NCBI RefSeq assembly: GCF_900169065.1
Contig: NZ_FXZB01000010.1
Location: 62,001-126,000, forward strand
Reading direction: 5' to 3'
DNA from: Brevibacterium aurantiacum
GTDB taxonomy: Bacteria > Actinomycetota > Actinomycetes > Actinomycetales > Brevibacteriaceae
Length of the DNA: 64,000 nucleotides
Notes under the pieces: generated by a model
The model's database searches: none
What the model was told of the DNA's origin: nothing
The model's input: only the letters and a program-made list of their open reading frames with translations
Shown: positions 8,653 to 15,969 of the stretch, one piece after another
Layout of the letters: each line of letters begins with the position of its first letter
How positions within the stretch are numbered: the stretch's first letter is position 1
Program-made: the position numbers and the translations under genes

Positions 8653-9297
8653 TCAGTTCACCGGCTGGTCGTAGACGTGACGGCGGATCCAGGAGTGCAT
8701 GGTGATCGCTGCCGCGGCCGCGGCGTTCATGGACCTCGTTGAACCGTACTGGGCGATTGACAGCACCGCAGTGCTCGCCTGATGTGCTTCCTCGCTCAGC
8801 CCAGGACCTTCCTGGCCGAACAGCAGGAGGCTGCGGCGTGGGAGGTCGTAGGTCTCCAGCGGCACGGAATCCGGGAAATTGTCGATCCCGATCAGCGGTA
8901 CGTCATTGTCGGTGCACCACTGCAGAAGATCGTCGATGCTCGGGTGATGGATGATGTGCTGGTACCGGTCGGTGACCATCGCTCCACGCCGATTCCAGCG
9001 CCGTCTGCCCACGATGTGCACTGCGGCTGCGTTGAAGGCATTGGCCGTCCGGACGACCGAACCGATGTTGAGGTCGTGCTGCCAGTTCTCAACACCGACG
9101 TGGAATTCGTGCCGCGTGGCGTCGAGATCGGCCACGATCGCCTCAAGTTTCCAGTAGCGATACTTGTCGACGACATTGCGCCGATCGCCCTCAGCCAGAA
9201 GCTCGGGATCGAAGTGCTCAGACACAGGCCAGGGGCCGGTCCACGGACCGACCCCCACCTGTGGCGCGTTCGACTCCGACGCGCTGTCCTCAGTCAC
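8653..9297 (-). CDS. SpoU/TrmH-family RNA 2'-O-methyltransferase
   Basis: 214-residue SPOUT-fold methyltransferase that would transfer a methyl group from S-adenosylmethionine to a ribose 2'-OH in tRNA or rRNA. The three SpoU motifs are clear: NIGSVVRTANAF (motif 1, with the catalytic Arg), LLFGQEGPGLSEE (motif 2) and IAQYGSTRSMNAAAAAAI (motif 3, knot). There is no extra N-terminal L30e-like substrate domain, so the RNA target cannot be told. The GTG start (9297) overlaps the TGA of the ABC permease gene (GTGA), so it is translated from that operon. The function has no obvious link to export; co-location may be simple operon packing. Confidence 0.85.
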   Translation of the reverse strand: MTEDSASESNAPQVGVGPWTGPWPVSEHFDPELLAEGDRRNVVDKYRYWKLEAIVADLDATRHEFHVGVENWQHDLNIGSVVRTANAFNAAAVHIVGRRRWNRRGAMVTDRYQHIIHHPSIDDLLQWCTDNDVPLIGIDNFPDSVPLETYDLPRRSLLLFGQEGPGLSEEAHQASTAVLSIAQYGSTRSMNAAAAAAITMHSWIRRHVYDQPVN

Positions 9298-10916
9298 TTC
9301 TTGTCATCGGTTTCATCCGCCGAGGTGTCGGCGGAGTCCGAATCGACCACGTCGTCCGAGTCCGAATCCTTGGCAGCATCCTTCGAATCGGTCTCCTTCT
9401 TACCGGCTGCGCCGACGGAGACCTTCTGTGCACGCTTGCTCATCTTCACGGTCTTGCCGCCGCGTCCGCCGCCGGTGAGCACCGCGCGAACGTAGGCACT
9501 GCTGGCCAGGGAGTGGACGATGAGCGCCACCACTGCTGCGATGGCCGCAGCAACCAGGCCCTCCCACCATTCAGGTGGGCTTGCGAAGAAGCGTCCGGCG
9601 ATTCCCAACGGCGAGGTGAACGGAGTCCACGACAGCACCTTGGCGACCATTCCGGAGGCTCCCATGATGACGGGAGCGATGAAGCCGGCCACGGTGACGA
9701 CGCCGATGATCGAGACGAAGATCTTGCGTGCCGTGCTGCCAGCCACAGTCGATGCCCACAGGAGGAGCGCGTAGATGGTCCAGGCAGTGAACAGCAGGGT
9801 CAGTGCGAACCAGCCCAGCCCGGGCAGCATGGCGAATGCCAAGGAGGTCTTCCCCGTGATGGAGAGCCCGAGCTCTGCCACAACGATCGCGATCACCAGG
9901 TGCACAGCCGTCAGGGACAGCATGCCCGTGATCCGACCCGAGGCCGAGGCGCGAGGAGGGATCGTCGCCGCGATGATCTCGGTGATCCGGTTGCGCTTCT
10001 CCAGACGCAGGTTCTGATAGAGCGCGGTGCCGAGGGTGGCCACCACGAGAAGCGCGAACACTGCCATGCCCCACAGCAGCGGAGTTGCGATCTCTGCTCC
10101 GACTGCCGGCGCGTTCAGCAGTGTCGCTTCAGTCTTCGGCGCCAGCTTCTCCAGCAGTGCCTCGGGCTGTTCGTCCAAGGCGATGATCGTCGGCTGTGCC
10201 TGTCCGCTGGGGTCCTGGATGAAGGCCGCGTCGACCTTGCCCTCCTTGACCAGCTTCTCTGCAGCCTGAGCGTCCTTTGCGTCGGTGATCTTCACGCCCA
10301 GCTGCTGCTCGTACATGGCAGCCTGTTCGCCTACTCCGACCATGGCCATGGTCGGAGTACCCGACTTCGCGTCGGATCCGGCGACGACGCCGGAGATGAT
10401 CGCAGCGAGGATACCTAGCACGATGACCGCGCCGGTGACCAGGAAGAACGGACTGCGCAGTGCGGTCGTGCTCTCTCGGTTCGACACCAGCCACGCGGCT
10501 TGGCGCTTGTTCACGTCGACGAACTCGGAGACCAATCCGGTCTCGGGGAGCTCGTCGGCGGAGGGCTTGTCCTCGGCAAGTTCGAACGGAACCTCGTCGA
10601 GACCGTCGTCGGCCGCCACTGCGTCAGCGTCGCTGGCATCAGCCGCATCGGTTGCGTCGGCAGCATCATCATCGGCAGTCGCAGCTGGCTTTGCGCCCTT
10701 GGCGTTCTTCGTCGACTTGCCGTTCCGAGCCGCTGAGGCCTTCTTGGCCGACTTCGCACCGGTGCCGGTGCTCTGTGTTGTGTCGCCATCGTTGTCGGTC
10801 ACCGTGACGTCGTCGCCGACCGGAGTGCCCAGGTCATCGATGTTCTCGCCCGCAGTGCCCTTCGACACCTGTGGCTCTGGGGAGTCCCCGTCTTGGCCTT
10901 CGTCCTTGCCTGCCAT
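9294..10916 (-). CDS. ABC-2 type permease (NatB-like) with long acidic tails
   Basis: 540-residue membrane protein. Residues 1-130 are disordered, rich in Ala/Asp/Lys with an Asp-Ala tract. A first membrane segment lies at about 157-179, then an extracytoplasmic domain of about 90 residues, then five more membrane segments, ending in a 35-residue Ser/Asp tail. This architecture (TM, external domain, five TMs) matches NatB/YhaP-type ABC-2 exporters. The ATG at 10916 is preferred over the GTG at 10919 because AAGGAGG stands 7 bases before it. It overlaps the stop of the ATPase gene by one base (TGATG). The substrate is unknown; sodium or small-molecule efflux is the family's usual role. Confidence 0.75.
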   Translation of the reverse strand: MAGKDEGQDGDSPEPQVSKGTAGENIDDLGTPVGDDVTVTDNDGDTTQSTGTGAKSAKKASAARNGKSTKNAKGAKPAATADDDAADATDAADASDADAVAADDGLDEVPFELAEDKPSADELPETGLVSEFVDVNKRQAAWLVSNRESTTALRSPFFLVTGAVIVLGILAAIISGVVAGSDAKSGTPTMAMVGVGEQAAMYEQQLGVKITDAKDAQAAEKLVKEGKVDAAFIQDPSGQAQPTIIALDEQPEALLEKLAPKTEATLLNAPAVGAEIATPLLWGMAVFALLVVATLGTALYQNLRLEKRNRITEIIAATIPPRASASGRITGMLSLTAVHLVIAIVVAELGLSITGKTSLAFAMLPGLGWFALTLLFTAWTIYALLLWASTVAGSTARKIFVSIIGVVTVAGFIAPVIMGASGMVAKVLSWTPFTSPLGIAGRFFASPPEWWEGLVAAAIAAVVALIVHSLASSAYVRAVLTGGGRGGKTVKMSKRAQKVSVGAAGKKETDSKDAAKDSDSDDVVDSDSADTSADETDDKK

Positions 10917-11797
10917 CACAAAGCCTCCTTGTACTGCTCGGCCAATGTCGGGCGAACACTCTCGAAACTCTTCACACCATTCAGTGCTGCCACGGTCTGT
11001 GCGGCCGCACCTGCATCGGCGGCCCGGAAGCTGATGACGTTGTCGGCGGAATCGAGGATCGCAACGTCGCTGATGTCCGCGCGCTTCTCCAATGTCTTAG
11101 CAGCCGCCTCGGCGTCGGAGAGCTCCACCCGGTACTTCACATCCGAACGCAGCTCTGCCACGCTGCCGGACACGCTGGCCCGTCCCTGGCTGAGGACGAT
11201 GACGTCGTCGGCATGGGCCTGCGCGGCCTCCCAATTGTCGGTAGCCAGGATGACCGGCACGCCTGAGGCTGCGTGGGCACGCAGCAGGGACATCACAAGT
11301 TCGGTTGACTCCGAGTCGAGTCCGGAGAAGGCGTCGTCGATGATGACGACATCGGGATCGGCGGCCAGGGTCGCTGCGATGTCGACGCGGGCGATCTCGG
11401 TGCCGCTGAGGTTCTTCAGCGGGGCATAGCCGCGATCGGCGAGCTCGAGACGCGAGAGCAGCGTCAGCGCATTGCGCTCCGCTGCTCCGAGCGTGATGCC
11501 GTGCAGACGCGCCAGGTAGACGATCTGATCGATCACGCGCATGTTCGGGTAGCCGCCGCGCTCGGCGGGCAGATATCCGAAGTTCTGACGATCGCCGAAG
11601 TCGAGCTCGAAGTCCTCGAGCTTGACCGTGCCCTCATCGGGCGAGATCAGCCCCATGATGACGCGAACCAGCTCGGTCCGACCGGCTGAACGGGATCCGA
11701 CGATTGCGGTGATCCGGCCTGCCTGCGCGGTGAAACTCACCTCGTCGAGATAAGTTCGCTTTCCCTTGCGCAGGGAAACCTCTTTCAGTGTGAGCAC
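10916..11797 (-). CDS. ABC transporter ATP-binding protein with degenerate catalytic motifs
   Basis: 293 residues of ABC-ATPase fold, partner of the permease gene it overlaps. Starts at GTG 11797 with AAGGA upstream. Every catalytic motif departs from consensus: Walker A is GSRSAGRTE (34-42, Lys to Arg), the signature is LSGTE instead of LSGGQ, Walker B is VVIIDDAFSGLD (catalytic Glu to Asp), and the H-loop region reads VILATDNWEAAQ with no His. The D-loop (SGLD) is kept. An additional C-terminal domain of about 80 residues follows. Either the pair hydrolyses ATP slowly or the ATPase has a regulatory or structural role. The fold assignment is firm; activity is doubtful. Confidence 0.82.
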   Translation of the reverse strand: MLTLKEVSLRKGKRTYLDEVSFTAQAGRITAIVGSRSAGRTELVRVIMGLISPDEGTVKLEDFELDFGDRQNFGYLPAERGGYPNMRVIDQIVYLARLHGITLGAAERNALTLLSRLELADRGYAPLKNLSGTEIARVDIAATLAADPDVVIIDDAFSGLDSESTELVMSLLRAHAASGVPVILATDNWEAAQAHADDVIVLSQGRASVSGSVAELRSDVKYRVELSDAEAAAKTLEKRADISDVAILDSADNVISFRAADAGAAAQTVAALNGVKSFESVRPTLAEQYKEAL

Positions 11798-11964
11798 GCG
11801 TCATCCTTACTTTTCCTGAAGCAGTACTGTGGGAGTGTCTCATCTATCGTGTTGAATGGACCACGATGTTTCAAACCAGGACCCCGATTTCGACAGAATT
11901 GCCAGTCGAGTCCCAGCTGGTGATCGACGGGTGAGACGGCGCCCGCGGAGTCCGAGGAAACGTC

Positions 11965-12531
11965 TCAGTCCAGACCAAGATCACTTGTCGTCAACGCCGT
12001 GAGATACGGAATGCCCGTCGCCTCGACCCGCTCCTTGGCTCCCGTGTCACGGTCCATGACCACAGCCACGGCCACCACCTCGGCGCCGGCCTCCCTGAGA
12101 GCCTCGACCGCGGTGAGCACAGAACCGCCCGTGGTCGAGGTGTCCTCGACCGCGACGACCCGCTTGCCTGTGACGTCGGGGCCCTCGACACGACGGGACA
12201 TCCCGTGCTTCTTCGCCTCCTTGCGGACGACGAAGGAGTCCACCGGGGAGCCGCGGACGACGGACCGGTGCATGACGGCGGTGCCCACCGGGTCGGCGCC
12301 CATCGTCAGTCCGCCCACGGCATCGATCGTCTCAAGCAGGCCCTCGGCGGCCAGGAGGTCGAGCACCACATCGCCGATCAGCGGTGCGGAGCGATGGTCG
12401 AGGGTGACCCTGCGCAGATCCAGATAATAGTCGGCTTCCCTGCCAGATGAGAGTGTCACCTTGCCACGAACCACGGCGAGTTCGTCGATGAGGTCGAGCA
12501 GTTGTCGGCGGGTGTCTGCGCTATCGGTCAT
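11965..12531 (-). CDS. pyrE: Orotate phosphoribosyltransferase
   Basis: 188-residue enzyme of pyrimidine synthesis: orotate + PRPP gives OMP + pyrophosphate. The PRPP-binding motif is VVAVEDTSTTGGSVLTAVEA, and the catalytic loop carries VRKEAKKHGMSRRVEG with the conserved Lys cluster. The length fits the family. The ATG at 12531 is preferred to GTG 12537: a TAGACT box (12539-12544, minus strand) lies 7 bases before the ATG and there is no Shine-Dalgarno site, as expected for a leaderless mRNA. It stands alone, without other pyr genes. A short inverted repeat (TGAGACG 11932-11938 / CGTCTCA 11961-11967) at its 3' end may terminate it. Confidence 0.93.
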   Translation of the reverse strand: MTDSADTRRQLLDLIDELAVVRGKVTLSSGREADYYLDLRRVTLDHRSAPLIGDVVLDLLAAEGLLETIDAVGGLTMGADPVGTAVMHRSVVRGSPVDSFVVRKEAKKHGMSRRVEGPDVTGKRVVAVEDTSTTGGSVLTAVEALREAGAEVVAVAVVMDRDTGAKERVEATGIPYLTALTTSDLGLD

Positions 12532-12675
12532 GCCCACAAGTCTAATCGGCCTGTGCCATTGCGCGGACCAGGGCCGTCACACACACCCAGCGCCCCCGTC
12601 GCCGAGGTGATCGTGAGCCCCAGCCGCCCTCGCCGAGGTGGTGATGGGGATCACAGCATACGAACAGAATTCGTC

Positions 12676-12714
12676 CGTGAGGTTTCCACCGAGCGAACGT
12701 CTGTACCAATGTCA
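12676..12714 (+). promoter_or_regulatory. Candidate ECF-sigma promoter of the GlsB-like gene
   Basis: CGTGAGGTT (12676-12684), 13 bp, then CGTCTGTACCAATGTCA (12698-12714). The same two boxes at the same spacing occur before the asp23 operon (14774-14812), and nowhere else I noticed. GTGAG-N16-CGTC resembles the -35/-10 pattern of ECF sigma factors (GGAAC-N16/17-CGTC), and an ECF-type sigma gene lies between the two copies. About 110 bases of leader would separate it from the start codon. Confidence 0.6.
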
Positions 12715-12822
12715 TAAAGAATCGGGCGAAGCGGTACGTTCCGCGAGAATCGGATCTACCATTGGAGACAGATTCACTCAGCAAGCCCGATCATCAGCCA
12801 CTTCTGAAGGGATGTGAACCTC

Positions 12823-13101
12823 ATGGGTTTCATCGCATACTTGATTCTCGGACTCATTGCCGGTGCCATTGCCAAGGCCATTCTGCCGGGCAAGCAGGGC
12901 GGCGGACTCATCGCCACACTCATCATCGGCGTCATCGGAGCCATGATCGGCGGCTGGCTCGGCGGCGCGATCTTCGGCGTCCAGATGGATGCCTTCTTCT
13001 CAATCTCGTCCTGGCTGTGCGCGATCGGCGGCTCGCTGATCGTCCTTCTCATCTGGGGCTTCATCACCAGCAAGATGGGCAAGAAGGACAAGGCCGCCTG
13101 A
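12823..13101 (+). CDS. GlsB/YeaQ/YmgE-family stress membrane protein
   Basis: 92-residue, very hydrophobic protein with three membrane segments. It has the Gly-rich pattern of the family (IIGVIGAMIGGWLGGAIFG) and a short KMGKKDKAA cytoplasmic tail. Family members (transglycosylase-associated or GlsB proteins) are induced by envelope, acid or general stress; the mechanism is unknown. The ATG at 12823 is chosen because AAGGGA lies 10 bases upstream; the GTG at 12814 sits almost on that site. It shares an apparent ECF promoter with the asp23 operon, so it probably belongs to the same envelope-stress regulon. Confidence 0.85.
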   Translation: MGFIAYLILGLIAGAIAKAILPGKQGGGLIATLIIGVIGAMIGGWLGGAIFGVQMDAFFSISSWLCAIGGSLIVLLIWGFITSKMGKKDKAA

Positions 13102-13115
13102 TCACGGTCTGATCC

Positions 13116-13157
13116 TGGCGAGGGCCGGAATCCATCACTGGATTCCGGCCCTCGCCA
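13116..13157. terminator. 19-bp perfect hairpin after the GlsB-like gene
   Basis: Arms 13116-13134 and 13139-13157 are fully complementary with a 4-base loop (TCAC). It stands 14 bp after the stop codon, between convergent units. Confidence 0.75.
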
Positions 13158-13191
13158 TATTCACCTTCAGTCCTGGCGGCTGCCCTTCAGT

Positions 13192-13230
13192 CGAGGGTAG
13201 CTGCCCATTCAGTCCTGGCAGCTACCCTCG
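13192..13230 (-). terminator. Hairpin overlapping the stop codon of the minus-strand Asp23 operon
   Basis: Arms CGAGGGTAGCTGCC (13192-13205) and its exact complement (13217-13230), loop 11 bases. The right arm contains the TAG stop of the gene ending at 13222. Three related segments starting TTCAGTC follow each other between 13167 and 13226, so this area has grown by local duplication. Confidence 0.55.
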
Positions 13231-13638
13231 GCTGACGACGCGCAGATCGATGTCGAGCCGTCCGCTGGCCTCCACTGCCCCGCGAGCGATATCGGCCTCG
13301 ACGACGGAGAAGATCTCATCGACAACCTCGGCGACCGAACGGGTGCGGTCAAGATGGGCATCGATCCTCACCTTCACACCGTCGTTTCCGCGAGCCACGT
13401 CGACACCGACAGGCTCACCACCGACTCGCCGCAGCACTCTGGCTGTGGCTGTGGCGACCAGATCGCGCAGTCCCGGCGCCAGGCTTCTGACACCGGGAAC
13501 CGAGGTCACCGACGTCGCCAGACGCTCCGACTCCGCGACCTCGCTGCGGACGCCTGAGCCGCTGCCGATACCAGAGCCATTGCCGCTGTTCACGAGGTTG
13601 AGGTCCTTCGCTTCGCCACGATCAGTCAACGTACACAT
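13222..13638 (-). CDS. Asp23/Gls24-family envelope stress protein
   Basis: About 138 residues: a Gly/Ser-rich N-terminal stretch (NSGNGSGIGSGSG), then an Asp23-like domain (LVATATARVLRRVGGEPVGV ... DGVKVRIDAHLDRTRSVAEV ... ASGRLDIDLRVV). The alternation of a helix with a beta hairpin ending in hydrophobic DxxV strands is what the family shows. It is the last gene of a three-gene operon with the sigma factor and overlaps the previous gene by 17 bp. The start is uncertain: ATG 13638 has GAGG touching it, while TTG 13629 would have GAGG at a normal 9-base distance. Likely membrane-associated by partner proteins and not by itself. Confidence 0.7.
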   Translation of the reverse strand: MCTLTDRGEAKDLNLVNSGNGSGIGSGSGVRSEVAESERLATSVTSVPGVRSLAPGLRDLVATATARVLRRVGGEPVGVDVARGNDGVKVRIDAHLDRTRSVAEVVDEIFSVVEADIARGAVEASGRLDIDLRVVSRG

Positions 13639-14116
13639 CCTCAGCATTGATATCGATCCTGACAGCTGGAATCCCGAGTTCGGACAGAACCGCGGCGGAC
13701 ACGGCCCCGCGGATCGCCTCGGCGGTGGGGGCGAAGGAGATGCCGGCGCGCATAGCCAGTGTCAATGACACCGTCGCCGCGCTGCCTTCGGGTTCACCGG
13801 CGGGTTCGACGTCGACGCTGCGGGCACGGATACCGTCCACCGAGTCGACGGCTCTGCGCACAATTGAGCGCACCGCGGCAGTGGAGATCGAAAACGGGTG
13901 ACCATGTTCGGTCTGCAGACGTGTCGAGGGCCCACGGTACAGATCGTCTCGGACCAGCTGGAGGATGCGCTCGCGCACCCCGGCAGTGTCCTCAGGTTCA
14001 GGTTCGAACGTGGCCATGTATTCGTCGATGACACCGCGAAGCTGAGCGTCTGATTCCCGCTGGAGATCATCGTTCGTCTGGTCAGGTTCAGCGCCGGAGC
14101 CGACATGTTCGTTCAT
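13622..14116 (-). CDS. Asp23/Gls24-family protein with N-terminal extension
   Basis: 164 residues. The first 70 are acidic and helical (DDLQRESDAQLRGVIDEY), and the rest is an Asp23-like domain (ISTAAVRSIVRRAVDSVDG ... AATVSLTLAMRAGISFAPTA ... GIPAVRIDINAEDVYVD). The ATG at 14116 overlaps the sigma-factor stop as ATGA and has GGAAGG 6 bases upstream; an ATG at 14122 abuts that site and is rejected. Because it is coupled to a sigma-70 factor gene, it could be a regulator of the sigma factor, replacing the usual anti-sigma, or a further envelope protein. There is no membrane segment. Confidence 0.72.
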   Translation of the reverse strand: MNEHVGSGAEPDQTNDDLQRESDAQLRGVIDEYMATFEPEPEDTAGVRERILQLVRDDLYRGPSTRLQTEHGHPFSISTAAVRSIVRRAVDSVDGIRARSVDVEPAGEPEGSAATVSLTLAMRAGISFAPTAEAIRGAVSAAVLSELGIPAVRIDINAEDVYVD

Positions 14117-14676
14117 GTCCATCCTTCCATCCCCTCCATGACGGCAGTTCGGGCCCGGTGGATGCGGCCTCGCACGCTGCCTTCGCTGATGCCCAGAGTC
14201 GCGGCCACCTCGGCGTAGCTGAGACCCTCCATCTGGTGGAGCACCCAGGCTACCCGCTGTTCTGACGAGAGCGTCTGGAGAACGCTTGAGAAATGCTGAA
14301 GAGCGGTGCGTGCCTCAACGGACTTCTCAACCGATGCACGCCCGTCCGGGTGGATGCTCATATCGTCGGGGTCCTGTGCATCCGAGGGCCTGGCCATCCG
14401 CCGCCGCAGCATGTCGGTGCACTTGTTCGATGCCAATCGGTAGATCCAGGTACCGAAGGCGGCGGGCTCACTCAGGGCGTTCAACGACTTCCACGCCTGC
14501 ACCAGCGTGTCCTGCACGACGTCCTCGGCATCCTGCCGATCACCGAGAGTGCGCAGGCAGAATCGCAGCAGCTTCGTCTCATACCGGTCGACCAACGACT
14601 CGAAGGCATCGATATCACCTTCCCTCGCGCGCACGACCAGGGTGACGAGATCGAACCGATCATCGTGCCTTGTCAT
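14113..14676 (-). CDS. RNA polymerase sigma factor, ECF (sigma-70 family)
   Basis: 187 residues with the two ECF domains: region 2 (DAFESLVDRYETKLLRFCLR ... DRQDAEDVVQDTLVQAWKSL) and region 4 (LSSEQRVAWVLHQMEGLSYA ... GISEGSVRGRIHRAR). No recognisable anti-sigma gene follows; instead two Asp23-type genes are coupled to it. The ATG at 14676 has a TACGAT box 6 bases ahead (GTG 14682 is the alternative) and no ribosome site, so its mRNA may be leaderless. It most likely directs transcription from the paired promoters at 12676-12714 and 14774-14812, giving one envelope-stress regulon. That link is inferred from position and motif identity. Confidence 0.9.
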   Translation of the reverse strand: MTRHDDRFDLVTLVVRAREGDIDAFESLVDRYETKLLRFCLRTLGDRQDAEDVVQDTLVQAWKSLNALSEPAAFGTWIYRLASNKCTDMLRRRMARPSDAQDPDDMSIHPDGRASVEKSVEARTALQHFSSVLQTLSSEQRVAWVLHQMEGLSYAEVAATLGISEGSVRGRIHRARTAVMEGMEGWT

Positions 14677-14712
14677 ATCCACATCGTATGCGACCGTCGG
14701 TGCTATGAGCGC

Positions 14713-14734
14713 ACATTCCGTGCCGGGGGAATGT
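14713..14734. promoter_or_regulatory. Inverted repeat between divergent sigma and asp23 operons
   Basis: ACATTCC (14713-14719) and GGAATGT (14728-14734) are exact complements separated by 8 bp. It lies just upstream of the sigma gene and about 60 bp before the asp23 promoter, a plausible operator for a dimeric regulator. Nothing else supports it. Confidence 0.35.
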
Positions 14735-14773
14735 CGAGTGCGAACTCGCTTGAGAACTTTTTCAGCACAGGTG

Positions 14774-14812
14774 CGTGAGGTTCTCTGACCTGCCGCGTCT
14801 GTACCAATGTCA
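14774..14812 (+). promoter_or_regulatory. Candidate ECF-sigma promoter of the asp23-amaP operon
   Basis: CGTGAGGTT (14774-14782), 13 bp, CGTCTGTACCAATGTCA (14796-14812). It is identical in both boxes and in spacing to the site before the GlsB-like gene, while the 13-bp spacer differs, as expected for a selected promoter. It lies 28 bp before the asp23 start codon. Confidence 0.65.
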
Positions 14813-14840
14813 GCGCAATCGAAACGTTAAGGAATCAGAA

Positions 14841-15308
14841 ATGCCTGAAGTCAAGCAGTCCACCGTTTCCCAGCAGTCCACAACCGACGATTCGGTGCGC
14901 AGCCCCCTCGTCACCGACATGGGCAACACCACGATCGCCGAGAACGTCGTCGCCAAGCTCTCCGGCATCGCTGCACGTGAGGTCCCCGGCGTCTACAGCA
15001 TGGGCACCGCCGCACGCCGCGCCTTCGACACCCTCACCGACCGCATCCCCGGCTCGCAGACCAACGTCTCCGGCGGAGTCTCCGTCGAGAAGGGTGAGAA
15101 GCAGACCGCGATCGACCTCACCATCGTCGTCGAGTACGGAACGTCGATCGTCGACGTCGCCGAGGCGATCCGCCGCAACGTCATCCGTGCCGTCGAACAG
15201 GGCACCGGACTCCAGGTCGTCGAGGTCAACATCGAGGTCACCGACGTCCACCTCCCCGGTGATGAGGACGATCAGCAGAGCTCCAACGACACCGTCGAAC
15301 TCAACTGA
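14841..15308 (+). CDS. Asp23/Gls24-family envelope stress response protein
   Basis: 155-residue canonical Asp23-type protein: variable polar N-terminus, the core starting NTTIAENVVAKLSGIAAREV with VPGVYSM following, then VSVEKGEKQTAIDLTIVVEY and VEVNIEVTDVHLPGDED at the end. ATG 14841 is chosen because of AAGGA 9 bases upstream and because the longer frame starts inside the promoter. Known family role: an abundant cytoplasmic protein attached to the membrane through AmaP, needed for cell-envelope homeostasis. It heads a five-gene operon that ends with amaP. Confidence 0.92.
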   Translation: MPEVKQSTVSQQSTTDDSVRSPLVTDMGNTTIAENVVAKLSGIAAREVPGVYSMGTAARRAFDTLTDRIPGSQTNVSGGVSVEKGEKQTAIDLTIVVEYGTSIVDVAEAIRRNVIRAVEQGTGLQVVEVNIEVTDVHLPGDEDDQQSSNDTVELN

Positions 15309-15413
15309 TCTGCCCCCTACACACCAGTTTGCATACTCACCACACGAACGCAGCCTTTCCCGCGGCCGATCTCAGGCCCGGGAACGACTCGCCGCCTCGG
15401 CGGAAGGAATGAC

Positions 15414-15596
15414 ATGTCGAAAACACTCATCGGACTGCTCGTCGGATTGACGCTGGGCATCGTCGCGTACTTCGGAGGATTCCTGGCATTCCTCATCGTC
15501 GCCATCTGCGGCGGGCTCGGCCTCGTCGTCGGCCTGGTCCTCGACGGACGACTCGACCTCAGCGCACTGAGTTCACGTTCAACAACGCGGAGGTGA
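15414..15596 (+). CDS. Small membrane protein of the asp23 operon (DUF2273-like)
   Basis: 60 residues, nearly all in two hydrophobic helices (GLLVGLTLGIVAYFGGFLAF, LIVAICGGLGLVVGLVL) and an Arg-ending tail. In firmicute and actinobacterial asp23 operons a DUF2273 protein of this size and shape sits at the same place, with unknown function. A purine-rich ribosome site (GGAAGGAA) precedes the ATG at 15414. Its stop lies 4 bp before the next start. Confidence 0.75.
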   Translation: MSKTLIGLLVGLTLGIVAYFGGFLAFLIVAICGGLGLVVGLVLDGRLDLSALSSRSTTRR

Positions 15597-15600
15597 CAGC

Positions 15601-15969
15601 GTGGCTTCATCACGTGGCGACCTCACGATCGCGGACCGGGTCATCGAGAATACAGCCTCCCAGATCCTCAAAGGTCTGCCCGGAATCGGCGGGACGAAAT
15701 CGGGTCTGTTCGGACTCGGTTCGAGCGCCGATCTCGATTCCCGGCCCAGTGTTGACGTGACCCTCTCGGGTCGAAGCTGCACCCTCGAAGTCGAACTCGG
15801 ACTGCAGTACCCATCCCCCATCACCGAGGCGACCGAATCGGTCCGTCGTCGCCTCAGCACCGATGTCGAAGCCCTCACCGGAGTCACCGTCCATCAGGTC
15901 GACATCTCCGTGAAATGGCTCAAGCCCAATGCATCAGGATCCGGAAAGACAGTGAGGAATCTGCAATGA
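15601..15969 (+). CDS. Asp23/Gls24-family protein
   Basis: 122-residue shorter Asp23-like protein (LTIADRVIENTASQILKGLP ... SRPSVDVTLSGRSCTLEVEL ... TGVTVHQVDISVKWL). The GTG start at 15601 is preceded by GGAGGTGA, a strong ribosome site that contains the stop of the previous gene. It overlaps the next gene by ATGA. It probably forms mixed assemblies with the other Asp23 proteins of the island. Confidence 0.78.
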   Translation: MASSRGDLTIADRVIENTASQILKGLPGIGGTKSGLFGLGSSADLDSRPSVDVTLSGRSCTLEVELGLQYPSPITEATESVRRRLSTDVEALTGVTVHQVDISVKWLKPNASGSGKTVRNLQ

